Program-made: the position numbers and the translations under genes
Assembly: GCA_947427095.1 (NCBI GenBank)
Contig: CANEGO010000001.1
Location: forward strand, 1 to 64,000
Source: an uncultured Clostridium sp.
Lineage (GTDB): Bacteria > Bacillota_I > Bacilli_A > RF39 > UBA660
Direction of reading: 5' to 3'
Length of the DNA: 64,000 bases
The notes under the pieces: model-generated
What the model saw: the letters and a program-made list of their open reading frames with translations, nothing else
Told to the model about the DNA's origin: nothing
Database searches by the model: none
In this document: positions 1 to 8,082 of the stretch, one piece after another
Position numbering within the stretch: position 1 is the stretch's first letter
How the letters are laid out: each line of letters opens with the position of its first letter

Positions 1-57
1 TTCATTAGTTTTTTATTTTTCACAATATTTCATCTCACTTTCAAATTGTAATTTGCA

Positions 58-495
58 TTATAGATGTTCTAAAATATAATCTATATCTTTTTTTATTAAA
101 GATCGCATACTATCTTTATATTTAGTCAATTCTAAATTTCTTACTTTATTTTCTATAACATCTGTAAGTTCAATTTTATACATTAAAATCAAATTAAGTT
201 TTTCTAAACATTGCCTTACTGATGTTCCTTTGTCATCTTCTAACTCTTTTAATATTATATCAATATTATTATTTATTTTATTTTCATTATCCCATTTTGC
301 TAAACAACAGATTAGTCTAAATCCTCGAACTCTTATAAATGCTTTTGAATTATTTAACATATTTAAGAATTCATTAAAATAGTTATATAACTCATTTGAT
401 TCAGTAGTTATAGTTTCAAGTTCTAGTAATGTTTTATAAGCACTATTGTTATCTTCGTTATACAAATTTTCTATTTTTTCTTTCATACACAACAC
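58..495 (-). CDS. hypothetical protein, HEAT-like helical composition (start probably the internal ATG near 486)
   Basis: ORF 145 aa; Leu/Ile/Asn/Glu-rich helical sequence; no firm family. Confidence 0.6.
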   Translation of the reverse strand: MLCMKEKIENLYNEDNNSAYKTLLELETITTESNELYNYFNEFLNMLNNSKAFIRVRGFRLICCLAKWDNENKINNNIDIILKELEDDKGTSVRQCLEKLNLILMYKIELTDVIENKVRNLELTKYKDSMRSLIKKDIDYILEHL

Positions 496-507
496 CTCAT
501 CAAATTA

Positions 508-972
508 CTATTTATCGCTCTCTTGAATAATGACTTCTGGATTCATTATTACTATTGAGTCGCAATCCCAACCATAAAGACTAAAGTATAACTCGTAATC
601 CTCACTTATCAGAAGTTCTAATGCATCGTATTCTGTAGCTAATGCCTCGTAGTCAATCATTGACCACATCGTTGGTATTGGTAGTGGATTCTTCATCTTC
701 GGTAGTTGTTCTAACTGCTTTGTGTTTGTGATTATTAATACCTTGGCATCTTCTTTCAAAGTGAACATAAAACTTGTAGTTAGTTTCTCTGTTCCAAATT
801 CATTAGATTCGCACCAATCTTTCCATCCATTCGGTGAGTCTATTCTACTCGCCCATAGTCCACCTTTTGGTTTTGAGGCATCGAGTCTATTCTTTACTAG
901 CTCGAATTTGTCTTTTTCGAATTTATCGTGACCATAGTGAATAAATTTCATTGTGTCATCACTCCTTGTCAC
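508..972 (-). CDS. hypothetical protein (HYGHDKF...KPKGGLWASRIDSPNGWKDWCE)
   Basis: ORF 154 aa with conserved-looking motif; function unknown. Confidence 0.6.
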   Translation of the reverse strand: MTRSDDTMKFIHYGHDKFEKDKFELVKNRLDASKPKGGLWASRIDSPNGWKDWCESNEFGTEKLTTSFMFTLKEDAKVLIITNTKQLEQLPKMKNPLPIPTMWSMIDYEALATEYDALELLISEDYELYFSLYGWDCDSIVIMNPEVIIQESDK

Positions 973-1047
973 TATTCTATTATATCATGAAAATCGACAT
1001 TATTCGATACTCTTATTACATTTTAGAAAAATATCATAAAAATATAT

Positions 1048-1112
1048 ACGCAGAATTTCTGCGTGTTTTGTATTGACAAATTTCGACAATATATGTTATA
1101 TTTATATTGTCG
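1048..1112 (+). promoter_or_regulatory. candidate promoter with two inverted repeats (ACGCAGAA-T-TTCTGCGT at 1048-1064; CGACAATATA-N9-TATATTGTCG at 1084-1112) around TTGACA (1073-1078) and TATATT (1097-1102)
   Basis: motifs read directly; perfect 8-bp and 10-bp arms. Confidence 0.5.
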
Positions 1113-1232
1113 CAAACGCGATTTCGTTATTGAACCATTTTACTGTACCTTTCATGAAAGCACCTTCTTTCAAAGATTGCGCGCACCGCTTTCTAGATAT
1201 AGTAAAAAACGAAGCAGTAAATTTGTAGTACC

Positions 1233-1284
1233 AAGAACATTAGACTTTGATCCGAAACCTTTGGTCTGATGTTCTTATTTTTTT
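1233..1284 (+). terminator. candidate intrinsic terminator/attenuator upstream of ORF 1306
   Basis: AAGAACAT/ATGTTCTT plus AGAC/GTCT arms followed by ATTTTTTT. Confidence 0.55.
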
Positions 1285-1305
1285 GGAATAAGAAAGGAGG
1301 AACTT

Positions 1306-1635
1306 ATGAGTTGTAATAACAGACTGACTAAAATAGCAAATATGGAACCGATGGAGTTTTCTTTAACTTTAGGTTTCATTGTCGCCTTACTGATGATCCC
1401 TTTAGTTTTATTTAACATAAGTACAATAGAAAAAAATCTTCATATCCCTAAATATGAAGAAGTAACAGAAGTGTGCGTTACTTACACGTGTATATTTCCG
1501 TTAAAATTAGATAAGCCCGAATTAAGAGAAACTAGACCTGGCACAGTATTAAGTATTTTCTTATTTGAAGTAATGCTATTCTCTATACTTGGTTATTTTA
1601 TACATTGTGGCATAGTTAATAAAGTTTATTATTGA
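1306..1635 (+). CDS. small membrane protein, hypothetical
   Basis: ORF 109 aa preceded by AGAAAGGAGG; two hydrophobic segments. Confidence 0.6.
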   Translation: MSCNNRLTKIANMEPMEFSLTLGFIVALLMIPLVLFNISTIEKNLHIPKYEEVTEVCVTYTCIFPLKLDKPELRETRPGTVLSIFLFEVMLFSILGYFIHCGIVNKVYY

Positions 1636-1648
1636 AATAGTGTTGTGG

Positions 1649-1891
1649 CTATTTCTTTTTTTCTGCAATAATTGATATATCAAATTTCTTTGCGATTTTC
1701 TCGAGAGTGCGTGATGTGTAACTAGTTTTTCCTGATTCGTAATCTTGTATAGTTCTTTCGCTACGACCTATGGCTTTACCGAATTCTTTCTGTGTTAAAC
1801 CAGTCCATTCTCTTATTATTCTTATAAATGATCCACTATCATAATCCTTCAAATTTACTCTCATATTGAACCTCGTTTCCTGTCGCCACAC
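1649..1891 (-). CDS. XRE-family helix-turn-helix regulator
   Basis: IIREWTGLTQKEFGKAIGRSERTIQDYESGKTSYTSRTLEKIAKKF is a classic HTH_3 sequence. Confidence 0.85.
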   Translation of the reverse strand: MWRQETRFNMRVNLKDYDSGSFIRIIREWTGLTQKEFGKAIGRSERTIQDYESGKTSYTSRTLEKIAKKFDISIIAEKKK

Positions 1892-2069
1892 TCGTATACT
1901 TAATTATAAATTAAAAATTTGTGAAAAAATCAAAATCCACGGCTATTCTGCGTGTTATAATTAGTATGAAATATTTTTCTGATTTCATTACGAAACCTTG
2001 ACAAATATTTTATGTACGCTAACATTACAACGACTCTAGGTTTCCTAGTGTTTAGAAAGGAAGATAAAA

Positions 2070-2726
2070 ATGGTTAAATTAAAAACTGACAAAAACGGAA
2101 AGGAGTACCTGATTGACTTATACGATACACTTATTAAAAATATGCAATTTGATAGTGAGTTCTTTGCTATATCAGATATCGTTGATAAGATGTATTCTTA
2201 TGACAAAGAGTTGGCTACCAAATGGACATTTTCTTTAATTGACAACTACGGAACTAAAGCGTTACACGATTACAAAATGGACTGGGACGAAGATGCGAAT
2301 GTTCGAGCTCTTGTTAATAACCTAATTAATAGTTTGAGAGACAATTATAAATTGGATGAAATAATCAAAATGATTCACGATCACGTTTATTTAGTACAGG
2401 TTCGATTCTTTCTTTGGACATACATCTTTGGTCCTTATAAGGAAACTAACGCATTTATAAAATTCTTTGATGAGTACATTCAATCCAAAAAATACGATGA
2501 GGCTTTTGACCTTGTAAAGATGGTTGTTGATAATCAAGGTTACATTGAGGAAGCGGTTTTCGATATCACAGCTTTCTTAAATCTGATAATCGAAACCTAT
2601 TGTAATAATAAAAAAATTGAGAACCAGGAATTATTAGATTTTCTGTACTCTCTCATTGACTTGGTTTCTTCAGAACACGCAAAGGCTTTTTTAAAAGCAA
2701 ACTTTATTGACTATTTGGAGGGATAA
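2070..2726 (+). CDS. hypothetical protein
   Basis: ORF 218 aa with AGAAAGGAAG upstream. Confidence 0.65.
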   Translation: MVKLKTDKNGKEYLIDLYDTLIKNMQFDSEFFAISDIVDKMYSYDKELATKWTFSLIDNYGTKALHDYKMDWDEDANVRALVNNLINSLRDNYKLDEIIKMIHDHVYLVQVRFFLWTYIFGPYKETNAFIKFFDEYIQSKKYDEAFDLVKMVVDNQGYIEEAVFDITAFLNLIIETYCNNKKIENQELLDFLYSLIDLVSSEHAKAFLKANFIDYLEG

Positions 2727-3006
2727 AATGCTTAGGAATGATTATGATATTAGCGATGAGGAATTTGGCAAAATAATGGAACCTTTTGAGGCTGCCTTGT
2801 GTAACTATATTGCAAATAATTTTATCTATGATTATCTTGCATTTTACATTGCTACAGGTTATCGTATGGATGCTTTATGGGATGGAGATTTAGTAGGACA
2901 CGTCAATTCGGCGTTCGATTCAATATGTGATGTTGAATACAAATATGGACTCGATTATAAACATCTTAAAAAAGTCATAAAAAAACAAATACGGATTAAT
3001 CATTAA
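2707..3006 (+). CDS. hypothetical protein, overlaps upstream gene
   Basis: ORF 99 aa; start perhaps the ATG at 2728 (GGAGGG upstream). Confidence 0.6.
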   Translation: MTIWRDKMLRNDYDISDEEFGKIMEPFEAALCNYIANNFIYDYLAFYIATGYRMDALWDGDLVGHVNSAFDSICDVEYKYGLDYKHLKKVIKKQIRINH

Positions 3007-3010
3007 AAAG

Positions 3011-3022
3011 GAACATCCCCTT
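3011..3022 (+). repeat. proposed attL core GAACATCCCCTT
   Basis: exact 12-bp match to 38017-38028; 15 bp outside the endolysin terminator. Confidence 0.65.
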
Positions 3023-3036
3023 GAAATTGTAGACAC

Positions 3037-3069
3037 AAAAAAAGAGGACCAGCGTTGATTTGCTGATCC
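3037..3069 (-). terminator. intrinsic terminator of the phage late/lysis operon
   Basis: minus strand GGATCAGC-aaatcaac-GCTGGTCC then CTCTTTTTTT. Confidence 0.75.
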
Positions 3070-3074
3070 TTTTC

Positions 3075-4016
3075 TTATGGAATTAAAAGTTTTTGTCCTA
3101 CATGAATTATGTTCGGATTTGAAATGTTATTCGCTCTCGCTATCTCTGGATATCTGTTGCCATTACCATAGAATTTTTGGGCGATTTTCCATAACGAGTC
3201 GCCCTTTACTACCGTGTAATATCTTGCGTTGCTCGTTGGTGCATTTGTTCCTGCAGGAGTTAAATCTTCGGCTCTTACCCATCCTAATCCATTATTAATG
3301 TTATAAGGACATTTTGATCCTGGATTAACTAGGTAGATGGTTGCTTTTAGATTTGTTCTTGACTGCCCTGCACCATTTCCTTGGCTATCTCGATATAGAA
3401 CTCCTGTAAACCTTACCTTATCGCCTACTTTGTATGTCGTATTTACTGTTGGCTGTGGTATTGGCTTTTTATCCTTTTCTAGTTGTTTATTTACCTGTTC
3501 TGTGATGTATGGAAATTTACTTTGTAGGTATGGTCCTGGACACGCAGTTGCTGCGAACATATTATGGCGGGTTAGGTTTCCGGATGCATCCCCTGTATAG
3601 TTTAATCTTTCGATTCCGTTTCTTTTGCAGATATCCACACATAACTCTATAAGTCTTGCTAGAACATGGTCTGATACTTCCCAGTTCCCACCATTCTTGG
3701 AATTTGAAACTTCAATCGTTACGGCTTGGTGATCGTTATTCGCATTTGATGAACACCACGACCTGTTGCATTCTTCTACGTACATTCCGATTCGACCATC
3801 TGAACCGATTCCGTAGTTCGAACTTGCTTGTCTACCAGAACCTGCGAATATTCTTCCGCAGGTTTCAACCGACAACACTCCTGCCATGTGATGAATTGTG
3901 ATTTTCTTAATTTTAGCATTCCTTGGCTTATTGCAATTTGGGGACAACTTTGTATATTGAACTAATGGGCTATTACTCATTTTCATCTTCTCCTTTTCCG
4001 TTATTGAATTCTTCAC
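3075..4016 (-). CDS. endolysin: N-acetylmuramoyl-L-alanine amidase with C-terminal LysM
   Basis: ITIHHMAG...TACPGPYLQ amidase_2 motifs; YYTVVKGDSLWKIAQKFYGNGNRYPEIARANNISNPNIIHVGQKLLIP LysM. Confidence 0.93.
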   Translation of the reverse strand: MKNSITEKEKMKMSNSPLVQYTKLSPNCNKPRNAKIKKITIHHMAGVLSVETCGRIFAGSGRQASSNYGIGSDGRIGMYVEECNRSWCSSNANNDHQAVTIEVSNSKNGGNWEVSDHVLARLIELCVDICKRNGIERLNYTGDASGNLTRHNMFAATACPGPYLQSKFPYITEQVNKQLEKDKKPIPQPTVNTTYKVGDKVRFTGVLYRDSQGNGAGQSRTNLKATIYLVNPGSKCPYNINNGLGWVRAEDLTPAGTNAPTSNARYYTVVKGDSLWKIAQKFYGNGNRYPEIARANNISNPNIIHVGQKLLIP

Positions 4017-4072
4017 TATTTTCTACATCGAACACTTCTCCATTTTCATCGTGGAAAGTTTCCTTTTCTTCG

Positions 4073-4276
4073 TTATTCTCCATCGTTTGCACCTCCTTTC
4101 GTATTGCCATCTTTATTAAAGAAGTAAGTGGCGATCATACCTAAAATAAGCATGAAGTTATCTGTCGTGATTTTCTCGGTTACTGATAAATAAAAAAACG
4201 CTCCGAATGATAGAAGCGTTATAATTGATTTCACTTTTAGAAGTGACACTACTGCACTGATCGTTTTTTCTTTCAT
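4073..4276 (-). CDS. phage holin-like protein
   Basis: short protein with hydrophobic segments directly upstream of the endolysin. Confidence 0.7.
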   Translation of the reverse strand: MKEKTISAVVSLLKVKSIITLLSFGAFFYLSVTEKITTDNFMLILGMIATYFFNKDGNTKGGANDGE

Positions 4277-4575
4277 CTTTGTTCTCCTTTTCTTGGTTCA
4301 TTTGGCAAATCATACAATTGATTTACCATACTCGTTACGAGTCCGTTGCCTTTTAGCATATGGTAACTCTCGTACATATCTTTTACATTTTCTTTCATGA
4401 AACTAGAGCAGTAGCCTAGTTTCATTTGGGTGTCGTAGATTCTTACTATCTCGTTTCGGAGGAGTGCCTGCATTCCTTGTTTCAGTCCTATGTACTGTTT
4501 GAAAACATACACGATACCTCCTGTTACTCCAGTTAGTAAAAATTCCACCCAATACTTCAAAATAAAATCTAGCAT
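4273..4575 (-). CDS. phage lysis-cassette membrane protein
   Basis: N-terminal TM, overlaps holin gene start. Confidence 0.55.
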   Translation of the reverse strand: MLDFILKYWVEFLLTGVTGGIVYVFKQYIGLKQGMQALLRNEIVRIYDTQMKLGYCSSFMKENVKDMYESYHMLKGNGLVTSMVNQLYDLPNEPRKGEQR

Positions 4576-4584
4576 CTTTCCCTC

Positions 4585-4962
4585 CTAATGTATTTGTTTC
4601 CAGTTACCTGGTGTTGTATCATTTATTCCGATTCTCAAGTATATTCCTCCACCGGTATTAAGTAAAATCTGCCATAGCCAACTTCCTGTATCAGTCTTTT
4701 GCCATGTTCTTCCGTCGTTAGTTAACACTACCAATACTCCATAAATTGCTCCAGTGTATGGTGCATTTTTCATTGCTTTACCTATAGCATAAATTCCTGG
4801 AGTATAGAAATAATTAAAATCATCAGCATTTGCATTACCCTTGTAAGCCAAGAACACACGATTCTTATAATTTTGAATAAAAGTTGCTAAAGTTTCTTTA
4901 TTATGAATAATGCCATTTGCATCCCAATAAAAATCATTTTCTAATTTTATTGATTTTTTCAT
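4585..4962 (-). CDS. putative tail fibre/receptor-binding protein with pyocin-knob-like fold
   Basis: APYTGAIYGVLVVLTNDGRTWQKTDTGSWLWQILL...NDTTPGNWKQIH resembles knob domains. Confidence 0.55.
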   Translation of the reverse strand: MKKSIKLENDFYWDANGIIHNKETLATFIQNYKNRVFLAYKGNANADDFNYFYTPGIYAIGKAMKNAPYTGAIYGVLVVLTNDGRTWQKTDTGSWLWQILLNTGGGIYLRIGINDTTPGNWKQIH

Positions 4963-4971
4963 ATTCTCCTC

Positions 4972-5406
4972 CTAGGCAATACGATGCCATATATAAACTG
5001 CGAGATATGGTGGCATATTATTGTGTGCTTGACTTTCTCCAGTATTTTTAATAACCCCTAATCCGTCTGGGTAGTATGGTCCTTGGTAATTTCCGTTATA
5101 CCAAACCATACCATATGCTTCTCCACTTCCATAAGCATAAGTAACTCCGTGTGAATGTGATGGCATCTCACTCTCACTTAATGTGTGCTTTTCCTCTCCA
5201 CCTACACTATTTGCTGAATACTTGTTGCCTGCTCCTAATAAAAATCTATCCTTTAGCAATTCCCAAGTACCTCCAAATATGAGCGATGGATTTCTGCTAT
5301 CGAGACTTAAATATATCGCTCCTACCGGAAATGGATTCGGATACACTTCGTTGTTATTTTCATCTTTGAGTTGTATTCCTATCTTTGTCATGATACTCGC
5401 CTCCAC
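4972..5406 (-). CDS. phage tail collar/baseplate-like protein, copy 1
   Basis: NPFPVGAIYLSLDSRNPSLIFGGTWELLKDRFLLGAG ... NNMPPYLAVYIWHR. Confidence 0.8.
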   Translation of the reverse strand: MEASIMTKIGIQLKDENNNEVYPNPFPVGAIYLSLDSRNPSLIFGGTWELLKDRFLLGAGNKYSANSVGGEEKHTLSESEMPSHSHGVTYAYGSGEAYGMVWYNGNYQGPYYPDGLGVIKNTGESQAHNNMPPYLAVYIWHRIA

Positions 5407-5822
5407 ATATAAACTGCGATGTATGGCTGTAGGTTTCCACTATTTCCAGAACCTGCATTATATGTATAAACCTCAGTCTTAAAATCAGGGATTGCTTGAG
5501 AAGATGCATAAATTGTTCCATTATCTGGAGTCGCTCCAGGTTCTGCATTTAATGCTTTTTGCCTAAAATATTTATGATTATGGCTTTGTAAATTTTTATT
5601 TCCACCTGTCTTGTTTACTGTGGCAAATTCGCTTTGATTCTCATCTACCCCAACAAGTACCCTACCATTGGCGAAACGTTCCCACACGCCCCCAAAAAAG
5701 GCACTAGGATTGGTATTCATAACCGATATGTAAATACTTCCTACCGGATAATAAGGACATGGATAAATATTGCCTGTATCATCTTTCAATTGAACACCTT
5801 TGTTCACGCTGTTCGCCTCCAA
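5388..5822 (-). CDS. phage tail collar/baseplate-like protein, copy 2
   Basis: YPVGSIYISVMNTNPSAFFGGVWERFANGRVLVGVD ... LQPYIAVYMWRRVS. Confidence 0.8.
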   Translation of the reverse strand: MEANSVNKGVQLKDDTGNIYPCPYYPVGSIYISVMNTNPSAFFGGVWERFANGRVLVGVDENQSEFATVNKTGGNKNLQSHNHKYFRQKALNAEPGATPDNGTIYASSQAIPDFKTEVYTYNAGSGNSGNLQPYIAVYMWRRVS

Positions 5823-6340
5823 ACATAAACGGCTAGATATGGAGGCATATTACTCGTACTTCCAGTATTTCCATGATTGTGCGCTTGATTTCCACCTGAT
5901 GCAGCAACCCAGACACCTCCGTGATCGTGAGCTCCATCCGTTTGTCCTGCAAGGTCTTGCCCCCATCTTGAATTAGCTACTGGAATTTGTCCTCCATTTC
6001 CAGAGTTTGCTCCACCACCAAACCATAAAACATGGTTATGCCCTCCTGCATTATTTAATCCAGCACTATGGCTATGGCTTGGCATTTGATTCGATGTTAA
6101 AGTACAATTGCCAGTTGTGTGGCTATGGTTTGCACTTCCCCCACTTGTTCCTGGTTTATAAGTTGTTCCTGCACAGAGTAAAAATTTGTCTTTGATTTGC
6201 TCCCATGTTCCACCGAATATTTGTGAAGGATTTCTTGAGTCAACACTCATATAAATCGCTCCCACAGGGAATGGGTTAGGATAAACATTGTTATTATTTC
6301 CGTCTTTCATTTGGATTCCAATATTCTTCATTATTCCCAC
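5804..6340 (-). CDS. phage tail collar/baseplate-like protein, copy 3
   Basis: NPFPVGAIYMSVDSRNPSQIFGGTWEQIKDKFLLCAG ... SNMPPYLAVYVWRRTA. Confidence 0.82.
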   Translation of the reverse strand: MGIMKNIGIQMKDGNNNNVYPNPFPVGAIYMSVDSRNPSQIFGGTWEQIKDKFLLCAGTTYKPGTSGGSANHSHTTGNCTLTSNQMPSHSHSAGLNNAGGHNHVLWFGGGANSGNGGQIPVANSRWGQDLAGQTDGAHDHGGVWVAASGGNQAHNHGNTGSTSNMPPYLAVYVWRRTA

Positions 6341-8082
6341 TCCGCTATGACTTCGTAATCGAGAACGGCTTTCCCACTTTTTAAATAAATGTTTCCTCGA
6401 ACGGCGAGTGAGTATTCTTCCTTGTCGTTAATGACGCCGATTCCTACATTCTTCTTCGTGGCATTTATGAATTCGATCGGGATACCTTGAGCGAGAAAGT
6501 ATGGGAGTGTTACTGTTTCTAGCTTATCCTTTACCTCAACTTCAAAATTGAAAGACTTTTCATTGTCTAGGGTTATCGCTTTTTGAGTGCAAGTGTAATT
6601 ATTTGAACTTTTACTCACAGTCAAAGTTTGCCATGCTCCCCAGGATGAAGAAGTAGATTCTTTATACCTGTAGCGTACACTTTGGATGGTATTCTTATTG
6701 GTCGTGCCACAAGTTATCAAAGAAAAAATACCACCGACATTTATCTTGGTAGTATTCTCGAACTCATTTAATCTTCTTATGGAAACTGATTGACTAGGCG
6801 GTTCGTAATCAATGACATAAATCACTTTTGTCTTGGTTGTTATGAAACCTCGACTATCAATCGCCGACACATTCAGATTCACTGCACCTGATAAGTTTAA
6901 GATGCCTAGTTCTAATGAAACATCATTCGTAGAGTATGCAATGTTTCCTGACAACTCTCCTACTTCGATTCGGTAGGACACTGGTGTGGCATAATTCTTG
7001 GCTACCATCTTTTTGGCTGATGGTATGGATACTTTTAGTTTTGATTTATTCTTTACGATATAAGTATTGCTTCCTGTAATTCCTACGATTGTTGAGTTAT
7101 TATCAAAATAACTAAAATCTTCGAATGTAGGGTTGCTGTTCGTGATTGTGTAAGTTCCATCTTTGTAATTCCAGTATTTTTCTTCTCCTGCATCGTTTAG
7201 GGTACAAGCAACAACTCGAATTGTAAAAGTTTTACTCGTAGTATAATATTGCATCAAACTTGTTATTTCTGACACACTAAATGTCGCATTAGTTCCTGCT
7301 TTAGAATACCTAGAGGCACCTCCACATTCGAGCCTTATTCGGCAAGTTGCCCCACTTGGATTATTCGCTGTTACTCCAAGCGATGAACCATTGCTCACAT
7401 TGGGTGTATTGCTCGTAATTTGGTTGATTTGATGGGTTGCTTGGTAGTATGCTCCACTATCGGTTGTTAGCCCACTATCTCGCCTTTTAACCCTTAATTT
7501 AAAGTTGTAACCTGTTCCTGGGGAAAGTCCACTTATTGTAAAACTTCCACTCGCTGCATTCACGTCATTACTCACTGTCGCCCAACTACCACCATTGTTC
7601 GTTGAGTATTGGATTGTGCTACAGGTATGTGCTGCACTCCACGAGACACTAACCTGTGTTAGTCCATTAAATCCGGATTTCTTGGATACAGAGAAACCTG
7701 TAATCGATGTGTATGCGGGTGCAACGTATAAATTGTAAGTTCCAGATGTGTGATTGCACCATCCTGAATTTTGAGTATCCTTGGCTGTGAAATAACAAGG
7801 TGTGGATCCACTCGTTTTATTTGATACGGTGTACCATCCAGTCGTTCCATCGAATGCCCAGCCTTTGCTTGATGACTTACAATCTTTCGAGAAAACTTCT
7901 GATCCATTTAAAACAATTCTAAATCTAATGTTATTGTAATACCATCCACCACTCGATTCTAGGTATACTTTCCAATAAAAGCGATACTGCATATCTGCAC
8001 CACTACGTCGTGATTCGTATTGAAGAAGTACACTAGGGTATGGTGACGAATTGTAAACTCTACCACTATGTAACGTTTCCAT
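6331..8082 (-). CDS. phage minor structural protein, DUF859-like with fibronectin type III region
   Basis: YRFYWKVYLESSGGWYYNNIRF; STIQYSTNNGGSW...ISGLSPGTGYNFKLRVKRRDSG FnIII-like segment; C-terminal ...KKNVGIGVINDKEEYSLAVRGNIYLKSGKAV. Confidence 0.75.
   Translation of the reverse strand: METLHSGRVYNSSPYPSVLLQYESRRSGADMQYRFYWKVYLESSGGWYYNNIRFRIVLNGSEVFSKDCKSSSKGWAFDGTTGWYTVSNKTSGSTPCYFTAKDTQNSGWCNHTSGTYNLYVAPAYTSITGFSVSKKSGFNGLTQVSVSWSAAHTCSTIQYSTNNGGSWATVSNDVNAASGSFTISGLSPGTGYNFKLRVKRRDSGLTTDSGAYYQATHQINQITSNTPNVSNGSSLGVTANNPSGATCRIRLECGGASRYSKAGTNATFSVSEITSLMQYYTTSKTFTIRVVACTLNDAGEEKYWNYKDGTYTITNSNPTFEDFSYFDNNSTIVGITGSNTYIVKNKSKLKVSIPSAKKMVAKNYATPVSYRIEVGELSGNIAYSTNDVSLELGILNLSGAVNLNVSAIDSRGFITTKTKVIYVIDYEPPSQSVSIRRLNEFENTTKINVGGIFSLITCGTTNKNTIQSVRYRYKESTSSSWGAWQTLTVSKSSNNYTCTQKAITLDNEKSFNFEVEVKDKLETVTLPYFLAQGIPIEFINATKKNVGIGVINDKEEYSLAVRGNIYLKSGKAVLDYEVIAEWE

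Noticed and set aside
1063-1269. 68-aa plus-strand ORF MFCIDKFRQYMLYLYC...
   Set aside because: Overlaps the promoter, inverted repeat and terminator hairpin; no RBS; composition not protein-like.
1-3006. Left-hand genes (including the XRE regulator) as part of the prophage
   Set aside because: They lie outside the 12-bp repeat and the rebuilt tRNA terminator; host-like AT content. Not fully excluded because the window begins here.
3077-4144. Plus-strand ORFs opposite the endolysin and holin genes (and similar antisense ORFs throughout)
   Set aside because: Shadow frames of strong minus-strand CDSs with no RBS or recognisable sequence.
4585-6340. Possible diversity-generating retroelement target in the tail genes
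   Set aside because: No reverse transcriptase, template repeat or accessory gene seen in the window.
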